From NCBI RefSeq assembly GCF_001423905.1, contig NZ_LMPQ01000001.1, forward strand, positions 1,111,697 to 1,170,432: a stretch of 58,736 bases of DNA, written 5' to 3'. Below are positions 49,373-57,028 of the stretch, in pieces. Positions within the stretch are counted from its first letter, which is position 1; the number at the start of each line of letters is the position of its first letter. The translations under genes were made by a program, and so were the position numbers. This DNA comes from Frigoribacterium sp. Leaf186 (GTDB lineage: Bacteria; Actinomycetota; Actinomycetes; Actinomycetales; Microbacteriaceae). The notes beneath the pieces were generated by a model that was given only the letters and a program-made list of their open reading frames with translations, was not told where the DNA came from and made no database searches.

Positions 49373-50621
49373 GGGCGGACTCCCCCAGGACGGACGCGGA
49401 CAGGAACGCGTTGCGGAACCGACCCTCGGGGTCGACCGACTCGACGTGGGCGGCGAACTCGCCGAGGCGCGGGTGCACCCGGCGCAGCTCGGCGTGCGTC
49501 GCGGTCGACACCTTGCCCCAGTGCGGTCGGGCGTCGAAGGCGCCGAGCACGCGCTCGATCTCGGGCAGAGCGGCCAGCACGTCGGCCGGCCGGCGGTGCC
49601 AGGTGAAGTGGAACGCGACGCTCTGCCGACCGCTGCTCGGGCTGATCCAGGCGTCGTCGGGGGCGATGGTGCGGATCTCGCTGACCATCAGCACGTCGGC
49701 GAAGGTGTGCGCGATGCCCCGCAGCCCCTCGATGGCGGCCGCGGCGTGCTCGGCCGGCACCAGGTACTCGCTTTGGATCTCTTCGCCCGCGCTCGGCGTG
49801 AAGTCGAAGCGGAAGTGCGGCAGACGTTCGAGCCACGGGCCGGCCACGCCGCCCTGCTGCGTGACGGCCGCGGTCTCGGCACCCGGGATCATGTGCGTGG
49901 TCGCGTCGGCCCGTACCGCCCCCAGGTCGCGCAGGTCGAGCCCGACCTCGTCGCCGACGCGGTGCTTCGACCACACCTGGTCGACCCCGTCGCCGTCGTA
50001 GCGGGTGAAGAAGCTGAGGCTGTAGGCGCTGGCCAGCACGGCGTCGAGGTGTTCGAGGGCGGCCGCCCACGGCAGGCCCTCGACGATGGTCTGCTCGACG
50101 TCGAAGGTCGGCACGGTGTCGAGCTCGAGGGCGGTGACGATGCCGACGGCGCCGAGCGAGACCACGGAGGCGCCGAACGCGTCGTCGCCGCGGCGGACGG
50201 TCTCGAGGCTGCCGTCGGCCCGCACCAGCTCGACGGCGCGGACGCCGGCCGAGAGGGCCGGGTTGCGGACGCCTGAACCGTGGGTGCCGGTCTGGACGGC
50301 GCCGGCCACCGAGATGTGCGGCAGCGAGGCGAGGTTGTGCAGGGCGAGGCCGCGGCGCTGGAGCTCGCCGGCGAGGGCGGCGTGCGTCGTGCCCGCACCG
50401 ACGCGGACGGACCCGGCGGCCGAGTCGACCTCGACCGGGGTGTCGAGCGCGTCGAGCGACACGAGGGTGCCGTCGGTGTCGGCGACGCGGTTGAACGAGT
50501 GGCGCGACCCCAGGGCCTTGACGCGACGACTGCCCGTGACGACGTCACGCAGTTCGTCGAGGCTCGTGGGGCGACGCAGGTCGGTCGTCGAGTACTCGAC
50601 GTTGGCGGCCCAGTTCTGCAT
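49365..50621 (-). CDS. FAD-dependent alditol oxidase-like enzyme (paralogue 2, in the pentose regulon)
   Basis: 418 residues, ATG with AAGGAG upstream. It is closely similar in layout to Streptomyces AldO: starts MQNWAANVEYSTTDLRRPTS, GSRHSFNRVADTDG with the covalent-FAD His, NLASLPHISVAGAVQTGTHG (FAD site), then the substrate-site set SEIRTI, AWISP, HFTW and RPHWGK. AldO oxidises xylitol, sorbitol or other alditols at C1 to aldoses, producing H2O2. It is the first gene of a pair with an aldose 1-epimerase and has GTGAGCGCTCAC about 60 bp upstream, so it is likely induced with the arabinose genes; arabitol is the obvious candidate substrate, by inference only. Confidence 0.87.
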   Translation of the reverse strand: MQNWAANVEYSTTDLRRPTSLDELRDVVTGSRRVKALGSRHSFNRVADTDGTLVSLDALDTPVEVDSAAGSVRVGAGTTHAALAGELQRRGLALHNLASLPHISVAGAVQTGTHGSGVRNPALSAGVRAVELVRADGSLETVRRGDDAFGASVVSLGAVGIVTALELDTVPTFDVEQTIVEGLPWAAALEHLDAVLASAYSLSFFTRYDGDGVDQVWSKHRVGDEVGLDLRDLGAVRADATTHMIPGAETAAVTQQGGVAGPWLERLPHFRFDFTPSAGEEIQSEYLVPAEHAAAAIEGLRGIAHTFADVLMVSEIRTIAPDDAWISPSSGRQSVAFHFTWHRRPADVLAALPEIERVLGAFDARPHWGKVSTATHAELRRVHPRLGEFAAHVESVDPEGRFRNAFLSASVLGESARV

Positions 50622-50652
50622 GGAGGCTCCTTCGACTCGGGGTGCTCCGTCG

Positions 50653-50691
50653 AGTCTAGGCGCGCCGCCGGGGTGTCGTGTGAGCGCTCAC
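50653..50691 (-). promoter_or_regulatory. Operator GTGAGCGCTCAC and -10 of the oxidase/epimerase pair
   Basis: GTGAGCGCTCAC lies at 50680-50691. TAGACT (50658-50653, minus strand) is a good -10; the -35 position falls at about 50676-50681 and is poor in sequence, overlapping the palindrome's edge. The operator also covers the stop codon of the upstream LLM gene (TCA at 50688-50690 on plus). Confidence 0.7.
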
Positions 50692-51746
50692 TTCGCCTGC
50701 CACCCGAGCAGCGGCCCGAGTCGCTCGGCGGCGTCGGTCAGCACCTGCGCGTACTCGGCGAGGCCGAAGTCGAACGGCAGCTCGACGATCAGGTCGTCGA
50801 CCTCACGCATCGCGGCGTTCTCGTGCAGCTGCTCGGCGATCCACTCGGACGGGCCGACCAGGTCGCGGTCGAACATCATGCCGCGGGGCCCGTGCGCCAC
50901 GGTGGTGCGGTCGCGACGGGAGGACGCGTAGGCCTCGTACGCCGCACGCTGTTCGGCGGTGGCCGTGTCGGTGGGCAGGACGACCGCGCCCTTGGCGACC
51001 CGCGCCTCCTGACCCGCCGGGTGGGCCGCGCGGAAGGCGCGGATCTGTTCGAGCTGCGACGCGGCGAAGCGGGTCGGCTCGATCGGCCCGGGTGCGCCCG
51101 CGAAGCTGACGTTGCTGATCAGCATGCCGAGCCCCTGTCGGCCGGCCCACTCGGCGGACCGCGGGCTGCCCGCTCCGTACCAGACGCGGTCGGCGAGGCC
51201 CGGGCTCTGCGGCTGCACCCGGCCCGTGTAGACCTCGATGCCCTCGGTGCCCTCGAACGCGCTGACCTGCTCGCCTCGGACGAGCGAGAGGAACTTCTCG
51301 ACCCGGCCGTACGAGAAGTCCTGGTGGTCGACCGCGTCGCCGTAGAGGTGCGGGCCGACCTCGTCGTAGCCGCGGGGCTCGCCGACGCTCACCCCGAGCT
51401 GCAACCGGCCGCGCGAGAGCACGTCGACCGTCGCCCAGTCCTCGGCGAGGCGGAACGGGTTCTCCCAGCCGAGCGGCATGACGGCCGTGCCGAGGGTGAG
51501 CCGCGAGGTGCGCTGCGCCGCCGCCGAGAGGAACGCCACGGGTGACGAGATGCCGAACTGCAGGTGCCGCGTGCGGGTCCAGCCGCCGTCGAGCCCCAGC
51601 GCCTCGGCCCGCTCGAAGAGCTCGAGCCCCTGCTCGAGGCCGACGGTCGGGTCGTCGCCCTCGAACGCGCCGATGGTGAGGAACCCGAGCCGACGCAGCG
51701 GCCTCGGGTCGGCGGACGGCGAGGACGACGAGGAGGCGGTGGTCAC
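50688..51746 (-). CDS. LLM class flavin-dependent oxidoreductase
   Basis: 352 residues from a GTG start. The N-terminal 18 residues are Ser/Pro-rich; the luciferase-like barrel then begins (RRLGFLTIGAFEGDDPTVGL) with LFERAEALGLDGGWTRTRHL, SRLTLGTAVMPLGWENPFRL, VDVLSRGRLQLGVSVGEPRG and RVWYGAGSPRSAEWAGRQGL. It uses reduced flavin; substrate unknown. It lies upstream of the alditol-oxidase pair on the same strand but is separated from it by the operator/promoter, so it is probably not part of the pentose regulon. A GCGCCTCCT repeat copy within the gene encodes QEAR. Confidence 0.88.
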   Translation of the reverse strand: MTTASSSSSPSADPRPLRRLGFLTIGAFEGDDPTVGLEQGLELFERAEALGLDGGWTRTRHLQFGISSPVAFLSAAAQRTSRLTLGTAVMPLGWENPFRLAEDWATVDVLSRGRLQLGVSVGEPRGYDEVGPHLYGDAVDHQDFSYGRVEKFLSLVRGEQVSAFEGTEGIEVYTGRVQPQSPGLADRVWYGAGSPRSAEWAGRQGLGMLISNVSFAGAPGPIEPTRFAASQLEQIRAFRAAHPAGQEARVAKGAVVLPTDTATAEQRAAYEAYASSRRDRTTVAHGPRGMMFDRDLVGPSEWIAEQLHENAAMREVDDLIVELPFDFGLAEYAQVLTDAAERLGPLLGWQAK

Positions 51747-51981
51747 CCGTCGAGCCTAGCCAGACGGCACGGCGGCCCCCGGCCCGCGTCGGGCGGCCCC
51801 CGCCTCGCGTCCCCCGTTGGGCGTCCCCCGGACTGGGGACCGCCCCACCCCCGTACTGGGTAGCCGCGCACCGTTGTCCCCCGGCCCCGGGTGCGGTTCG
51901 CTGGACGGAGCCGTTCGAGAGCCACGCGTCGACGACGACACGACCACGGACGACACCACGACTTCAGGGGACACCACCACG

Positions 51982-52461
51982 ATGGACACCGCAGAACCCG
52001 ACACCGGACGCCCCGGCACGACCGACCCGTCGGACGCCGCGACCACGCTCGACCCGGCGACCACGACCGGCACCGCACCGGCCACCCCGACCCGAGCGCT
52101 GCGCGTCCGCCCCGAGCGCGTCACCCGCGTCCGCCGACCCGCCACCTTCGTGCTGACGTGGCTCGACCTGCCGAACGACGGTGAGGACCCCGGCCTGCCG
52201 CTCGGCACCTGCCTCGTGCTGCGCACGGTCGGTCGCTCGGTGCGCGACGTGCTCGTCGACCTGCCGGGCGGGTCCGTCCGCGGCCGCGACAAGCTGCGCC
52301 CCGGCACGATGCTGGGCATCGCGACCCCGGTCGAGCTCGACGCACTGGTCGCACTCGGCACCGTGTTCGTCGAATGGTCGGACGGCCGCGGCGGCAGCCG
52401 CACCACCTGGCTGCGCGTGCCGCCGGTGCCCGCCCGCTACCGCAGCCCCGCCACGAGCTGA
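51982..52461 (+). CDS. Hypothetical protein, Thr/Pro-rich leader and basic beta-rich domain
   Basis: 159 residues from the ATG at 51982 with AGGGGA upstream. The first 45 residues are Thr/Pro/Asp-rich and disordered. The remainder (RVTRVRRPATFVLTWLDLPN, TCLVLRTVGRSVRDVLVDLP, GSVRGRDKLRPGTMLGIATP, WSDGRGGSRTTWLRVPP) looks like a small beta-barrel or beta-sandwich with many arginines. No catalytic or metal motif, signal or membrane span. It is divergent from the preceding LLM gene and convergent with the next one. Family not recognised. Confidence 0.55.
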   Translation: MDTAEPDTGRPGTTDPSDAATTLDPATTTGTAPATPTRALRVRPERVTRVRRPATFVLTWLDLPNDGEDPGLPLGTCLVLRTVGRSVRDVLVDLPGGSVRGRDKLRPGTMLGIATPVELDALVALGTVFVEWSDGRGGSRTTWLRVPPVPARYRSPATS

Positions 52462-52537
52462 CACGACCGCGCCGCGCGACGACGCGACCCCGACGACGGC
52501 GCGACCGGCGTCGCCGACCGCGCCGCGCCTCCCGGGT

Positions 52538-53983
52538 TCAGCGGCGGTAGGCCGCCGCCGGGTGCGTCTCGGGCAGGCGCGGACCGCCGCCGGTCAGCCG
52601 CTCGCGCAGCGTCTCGCCCGGCACGTACGCCTCGCGCAGTCGCCCGCGGCGCCGCAGCTCGGGCACGACCAGTTCGACGAAGTCGGTCAGCGTGTCGAAC
52701 GAGTGGTACTGGCGCAGGTTGATGCCGTCGATGCCCTCGTCGTCGAGCCACCGTTCGATCTCGTCGGCCACGACCGTCGGCGTGCCCGCGACGAAGAACG
52801 TGCCGCCCCAGGCCTCGTCGACCGAGTCGATCAGCTGGCCCACCGTGATGTCGAGCGGCAACGCGGCCGCGCCCGGGTGGTCGAGCCGCCCCTCGGCCTC
52901 GAGCGCCTCCCGGACGCTGCGGTCGCGCGGGTGGGACGGCGCGTCGAACGGGATGCTGCGGTGGATCAGCTTGCCCTGCTCGCTCGCGAACGACCGGTAG
53001 AGGGCGAGCTTCTCGGCGACGACCTCGTCGGTCTCGCCTGTGATGACGCCCGCCTGCACGATGAACGACACGTCGTCGGCCGAGCGACCGGCCAGGACGG
53101 CGGCCTCGCGGGTGGCGGCCCCGACGGCCCGGACCGCCGGCCCGCCGGTGAAGACGACCTCGGCGTTGCGGGCCGCCTGCTCGACGCCCTTCGGCGAGGC
53201 CGTCGCGAGGAAGAGCACGGGCGTGCGCTGCGGCGACGGCTCGCTGAGGTGGGGCCCCGCGACGCGGAAGTGCTCGCCGACGTGGTCGATCGCGTGGACC
53301 TTCGACGGGTCGGTGTAGACGCCCGAGCCGGGGACCAGCCCGTCGGCGGTGGGGTCGGCGACGACCGCGTCGTCCTCCCACGAGCCCTCCCACAGCTTGT
53401 AGAGCACGTCGAGGTACTCGGCGGCGCGGGCGTAGCGCTCGGCCTTGGGTATCTCGGCGTCGAGGCCGAAGTTGCGCGCGGCGTTCGGCAGGTACGACGT
53501 CACGACGTTCCAGCCGACCCGCCCCTTGGTGAGGTGGTCCAGCGTCGACATGCGCCGGGCGAACGCGAACGGCGGCTCGTAGCTGGTCGAGAACGTGATG
53601 CCGAAGCCGAGGTGCTCGGTGACCGCGGCCATCGCCGGCACGACCATCATCGGGTCGTTGTTCGGCGCCTGGACGCCTTCGAGCAGGGCCGGCGCCGGGC
53701 TGTCGCCGAACACGTCGTAGGCGCCCAGCACGTCGGCGATGAAGATCGCGTCGAAGCCCCCGCGCTCTGCCAGCCGGGCGAGTTCGAGCCAGTACGCGAG
53801 GTCCTTGTACTCGCTGCGGTGGTTGTGCGGCAGCCGCCAGAGGCCGTGCGTGATGTGGCCGACGCAGTTCATCTCGAACAGGTTGAGGATCAGCCGCTTC
53901 GTCGCGGTGGGGGCCCCGGCGTCGGCGGTGGCGGACGGGTCGACGGCGGTCGGGTCGGACGCGGGGGTGTCTGCGGTGCTCAC
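52538..53983 (-). CDS. NtaA/DmoA-family FMNH2-dependent monooxygenase (LLM class)
   Basis: 481 residues from the GTG at 53981-53983 with AGGAC upstream. Strong NtaA/SnaA/DszA features: LILNLFEMNCVGHITHGLWR (family opening N-x-F-x-M-x-x-x-G-H), DLAYWLELARLAERGGFDAI, FADVL-like segment FIADVLGAYDVFGDSP, LGFGITFSTSYEPPFAFARR and KGRVGWNVVTSYLPNAARNF, plus LNLRQYHSF-like INLRQYHSFDTLTDFVELVV at the end. Family members hydroxylate nitrilotriacetate, dibenzothiophene sulfone or dimethyl sulfide using FMNH2 from a separate reductase. None is adjacent. Substrate not assignable. Confidence 0.92.
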   Translation of the reverse strand: MSTADTPASDPTAVDPSATADAGAPTATKRLILNLFEMNCVGHITHGLWRLPHNHRSEYKDLAYWLELARLAERGGFDAIFIADVLGAYDVFGDSPAPALLEGVQAPNNDPMMVVPAMAAVTEHLGFGITFSTSYEPPFAFARRMSTLDHLTKGRVGWNVVTSYLPNAARNFGLDAEIPKAERYARAAEYLDVLYKLWEGSWEDDAVVADPTADGLVPGSGVYTDPSKVHAIDHVGEHFRVAGPHLSEPSPQRTPVLFLATASPKGVEQAARNAEVVFTGGPAVRAVGAATREAAVLAGRSADDVSFIVQAGVITGETDEVVAEKLALYRSFASEQGKLIHRSIPFDAPSHPRDRSVREALEAEGRLDHPGAAALPLDITVGQLIDSVDEAWGGTFFVAGTPTVVADEIERWLDDEGIDGINLRQYHSFDTLTDFVELVVPELRRRGRLREAYVPGETLRERLTGGGPRLPETHPAAAYRR

Positions 53984-54069
53984 GCGTCCTACTGTGCCGC
54001 ACCGCGCCTCCTCGTCCGCCGGGGCGTCGCCCCGTGTCGCCGCGACGACGTGCGGGCGGCCCGACCTCA

Positions 54070-54132
54070 GCACCGCGTGTCGTGCACCGCACCACGACTG
54101 GTCCGGGTGCAGTGCAAGACACGCGGTGTGGT
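54070..54132. repeat. Imperfect palindromic element ACCGCGTGTCGTGCAC, copy B
   Basis: ACCGCGTGTCGTGCACCGCACC on the left and GGGTGCAGTGCAAGACACGCGGT on the right pair with about two mismatches around a 10-nt loop. The element matches copy A at 48124-48186. It lies between tandem minus-strand genes, 14 bp beyond the stop of the downstream-listed hypothetical gene. Confidence 0.65.
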
Positions 54133-54146
54133 GCGGACGGGCGGGG

Positions 54147-54782
54147 TCAGCCCTCGCGGATGGTCGTCGTCACGTCGACGAGGCTCGGGTCGGCGGGCGC
54201 CGAACCGAAGCCGAAACGCACGGGCGGGTCCAGCGGAGCAAGCGCCCCGAGCGCCCGACCGTCGAACCGGGCGTCGACGGCGACGATGCGGCGGGCCAGC
54301 GTCACGCCGTAGTACTCGCGACGGCCGCCACCGGCCGTGCCCGCGGTGCGGGCCCCGGGCACGAGCAGGCGCGCCACCGGGTCGATCAGCGTCAGCCAGC
54401 CGGGCCGGGTGGCGAACGCGGCCGGCACGAGGCGCAGCAGCCAGCCGAGCGGCGACACCGGCCCGATCTCGAGCGACAGGTCGAGCACGTCGTCACCCGA
54501 GGCGTCGGGCCCGGCCGACACCCGCAGCGTCCGGTCGACGCCGCGCCACGAGACGGGCTGCACCCGCACCTCGTCGAACGTGTACGTCGACGACACGTAG
54601 TCCGCCACGGCCTGCGACGGAGCCAGCAGGGTGCGGTGGCCGTCGGCGGCCTCGACCATCACGTCGACGAACCGCCCGAGCGGCGAGCGGGTCCAGAGCC
54701 CGACGACGACCCGCGTGCCGGAGGTGGTGCCGAAGCCGGCGATGCGTCCGTGGAACCTCTGGTCGGGGGTCGGGCTGCTCAT
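54147..54782 (-). CDS. Hypothetical protein
   Basis: 211 residues from the ATG at 54780-54782. It begins MSSPTPDQRFHGRIAGFGTT with strands GTRVVVGLWTRSPLGRFVDV and MVEAADGHRTLLAPSQAVAD, followed by YVSSTYTFDEVRVQPVSWR, a hydrophobic helix-like stretch PLGWLLRLVPAAFATRPGWL, and YYGVTLARRIVAVDARFDGR. Composition and length suggest a folded cytoplasmic alpha/beta protein; no signal peptide, and the one hydrophobic stretch is too weak for a confident membrane span. No catalytic motif recognised. Strong third-position GC bias supports coding. Confidence 0.65.
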   Translation of the reverse strand: MSSPTPDQRFHGRIAGFGTTSGTRVVVGLWTRSPLGRFVDVMVEAADGHRTLLAPSQAVADYVSSTYTFDEVRVQPVSWRGVDRTLRVSAGPDASGDDVLDLSLEIGPVSPLGWLLRLVPAAFATRPGWLTLIDPVARLLVPGARTAGTAGGGRREYYGVTLARRIVAVDARFDGRALGALAPLDPPVRFGFGSAPADPSLVDVTTTIREG

Positions 54783-54814
54783 CGCTCGACCGTACGCCGA
54801 GGGGGCTGCGCGCA

Positions 54815-54887
54815 CCGCGCCTCCCGGCGGCTCCGCCGGTCCCGCCGCCGGGGCGGGACCGTGCGGGGCCGACCCCGGGAGGCGCGG
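54815..54887. terminator. 13-bp inverted repeat CCGCGCCTCCCGG beyond the aldo/keto reductase gene
   Basis: CCGCGCCTCCCGG (54815-54827) and CCGGGAGGCGCGG (54875-54887) pair perfectly across a GC-rich loop that can itself fold. It lies 21 bp past the aldo/keto reductase stop codon. Member of the GGAGGCGC family. Confidence 0.6.
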
Positions 54888-54907
54888 GTCGTCCGACAGG
54901 GACGGCG

Positions 54908-55855
54908 CTACTCGGGCACCCGGGCCGAGACGGCCTCGAGGGCGGCGAGCTCGTCGGCGCTGAGTGCCACGCTCGCGCTGGCCAGCAGGGCCGGCAGCTG
55001 CTCGAGGGTGCGCGCGCTGGCGATGGGGGCGACCACGCGCGGCTGGGCCTGCAGCCAGGCGAGCGCGATCGAGGCGATCTCGACCGAGTGAGCGCTCGCG
55101 ATGTCGCGCAGGGCGGCGACGACCTCGAGCCCCTCGTCGCTGAAGTAGCCCTCGACGTTGCCGCTGCGGGCACCGGCGATGTCGTCGCGGGACTGGTACT
55201 TGCCGGTCAGGAAGCCCGCGGCCAGCGAGAAGTACGGCGTGACGCCGAGCTGGTTCAGGGCGGCGAGCGGTGCCAGGTCGCGCTCGTACGCCCCGCGGGT
55301 GACGAGGTTGTAGTGCGGCTGCAGCGCGACGGGTGCTGCGAAGCCCTCACGACGGGCGATCTCGATCCATTCGGTGATGCGCTCGGGCGAGAAGTTCGAG
55401 ATGCCGACGTGCCGCACCTTGCCGGCCTTCTGCAGCGCGTCGAACGCGCCCAGGGTCTCGGCGAGGTCGTCGCCGGTGTCGAAGTGCGCCCAGTACAGGT
55501 CGATGTGGTCGGTCTGCAGGCGGGTCAGCGAGGCGTCGGCGGCCGCGGCGACGTTGGCGGCGCTCAGCCCGGGGAACTCGGGGTGCTGGCTGACCTTCGT
55601 GCCGATGACGAGCTGGTCGCGACGGGCGGCGCCGCCCTGCGCGAGCCACGTGCCGATCACGGTCTCGGACTCGCCGCCCGAGTTGCCGTCGGCCCAGGCC
55701 GAGTAGACGTCGGCCGTGTCGACGAAGTTGCCGCCTCCGGCGACGAACGCGTCGAGCACCGAGTGCGACTCGGCCTCGTCGCTCGTCCAGCCGAAGGTGT
55801 TGCCGCCGAGGGCGAGGGGGAAGACGTCGAGGTCGGATGTTCCGATGAGGGGCAT
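54908..55855 (-). CDS. Aldo/keto reductase
   Basis: 315 residues; AAAGGAA precedes the ATG. AKR tetrad: Asp and Tyr in FVDTADVYSAWADG, Lys in VIGTKVSQHPE, His in DLYWAHFD. Also SNFSPERITEWIEIARREGF and the C-terminal cofactor region VAPIASARTLEQLPALL. Length and LGGNTFGW near the start fit the YajO/Tas/YghZ-like branch, NADPH-dependent reductases of aldehydes and ketones, possibly oxidised sugars. Monocistronic, ending at a GGAGGCGC hairpin. Confidence 0.92.
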   Translation of the reverse strand: MPLIGTSDLDVFPLALGGNTFGWTSDEAESHSVLDAFVAGGGNFVDTADVYSAWADGNSGGESETVIGTWLAQGGAARRDQLVIGTKVSQHPEFPGLSAANVAAAADASLTRLQTDHIDLYWAHFDTGDDLAETLGAFDALQKAGKVRHVGISNFSPERITEWIEIARREGFAAPVALQPHYNLVTRGAYERDLAPLAALNQLGVTPYFSLAAGFLTGKYQSRDDIAGARSGNVEGYFSDEGLEVVAALRDIASAHSVEIASIALAWLQAQPRVVAPIASARTLEQLPALLASASVALSADELAALEAVSARVPE

Positions 55856-55957
55856 GCGGGGGTTCCTTTCGCGAACGTCGCGTCGGGTCGGCGCGGCGAC
55901 TACCCAGGTCTAACGCGTCGGGGGCGGGTTCGTTCCCAGCCTGGCGACGTTGCGACA

Positions 55958-56042
55958 CCGTCGAGTGGACACGGCACCGCCGCACGTCACGGTGTCGTGT
56001 CCACTCGACGGCGTCCTGGCGTCCTGGCGTCCTGGCGTCCTG
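55958..56042. repeat. Hairpin CCGTCGAGTGGACAC plus 8-bp tandem repeat after the dehydrogenase gene
   Basis: CCGTCGAGTGGACAC (55958-55972) pairs perfectly with GTGTCCACTCGACGG (55997-56011). GCGTCCTG is then repeated four times at 56011-56042, ending 11 bp from the dehydrogenase stop codon. The hairpin arm resembles the one at 36488-36513. Confidence 0.7.
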
Positions 56043-56053
56043 GAAGGAGCGGC

Positions 56054-57028
56054 TCAGTAGCCCTGCTCGACGTCGACGACGCCCTCGGGTTCGCCGCCCT
56101 CGGCGAGCGCCCGCGCGTTCGCCTCGACGCGGGCCTGGAACAGGGGCTCGGTCATGGCGTTCGTGTTGGCCTGGTGCGGGGTGATGAGCGCTCGCGGTTC
56201 GGCCCACAGCGGGTGGCCGTCGGGCAGCGGCTCGGGGTCGACGACGTCGAGCCCGGCGGCTCCGATGTGCCCCTCGGCGAGCGCGGTCACGAGGGCGTCG
56301 GTGTCGACCAGGGGGCCGCGGGCGATGTTGACCAGCACGGCGGTCTCTTTCATGGCGGCGAACTCGTCGGCGCCGAGCAGGCTGCGGGTGCCCCCGGTGA
56401 GGGCCGCGGCGACGACGACCACGTCGCTGGTCGGCAGCACCTCGGCCAGGCGGTCGACGGTGATCGTGCGGTGGGCGCCGGGCACGGCCTCGTCGGTGCG
56501 GCGGACCATCGTCACCTCGACGTCGAAGGGCTGCAACAGGCGCAGCAGCTCGGTGCCGATGCCGCCCGCCCCGACGATCGTCACGCTCGACCCGTTCAAC
56601 GAGATGCCGCGCTGTTCGTGTTCCCACGAGGAGGCGCGGGCCCTGATCTGCAGGGAGCGCAGGGTGGCCAGCGTCAGGGCCAGGGCGTGCTCGGCCACGG
56701 GTGCGCTGTAGGCGCCCTTGGCGCTGGTGAAGACGAGGCCGTCGCGCGCGGTGGCCTGCATCGTCTCGACGTACGCGTCGACGCCGGCGCTCGGCAGCTG
56801 CACGACGCGGACCCCGGGGTGCTCTTCGATCGCGGTGCGCAGCTCGTCCTGGTCGACGCGGCCACCGACGACGATCATCTCGGTCTCGTCGCCGAGCTCG
56901 ACCAGGCGGGCGTCGGTCGCCTCGACCGCCCGCTCGGCGGGGCCGACGCCCCACGTGTCGCCCGACGACCGCTCGGAGTCGGCGGTGGCGGAGGCGGCGG
57001 GAAGGACGGTGACGGCGACGGTGCTCAT
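56054..57028 (-). CDS. D-isomer-specific 2-hydroxyacid dehydrogenase family protein
   Basis: 324 residues. The NAD-binding domain begins at SSVTIVGAGGIGTELLRLLQ (G-x-G-x-x-G); the catalytic set is Arg in VLVNIARGPLVDTDAL, Glu in DVVDPEPLPDGHPLW, and His in ALITPHQANTNAM, in the usual order and spacing. The N-terminal catalytic domain is short and includes LPSAGVDAY and SAKGAYSAPVAEHALAL, typical of the glyoxylate/hydroxypyruvate reductase and phosphoglycerate-dehydrogenase-like branch. It should reduce a 2-oxo acid with NAD(P)H. A GAGGAGGCGCGG repeat copy is inside the gene (56628-56639), encoding part of ARASSWE. Confidence 0.92.
   Translation of the reverse strand: MSTVAVTVLPAASATADSERSSGDTWGVGPAERAVEATDARLVELGDETEMIVVGGRVDQDELRTAIEEHPGVRVVQLPSAGVDAYVETMQATARDGLVFTSAKGAYSAPVAEHALALTLATLRSLQIRARASSWEHEQRGISLNGSSVTIVGAGGIGTELLRLLQPFDVEVTMVRRTDEAVPGAHRTITVDRLAEVLPTSDVVVVAAALTGGTRSLLGADEFAAMKETAVLVNIARGPLVDTDALVTALAEGHIGAAGLDVVDPEPLPDGHPLWAEPRALITPHQANTNAMTEPLFQARVEANARALAEGGEPEGVVDVEQGY

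Noticed and set aside
55089-55098. GTGAGCGCTCGC inside the aldo/keto reductase as a fourth LacI-type operator
   Set aside because: It is one base off the palindrome, lies within coding sequence and is not near a gene start.
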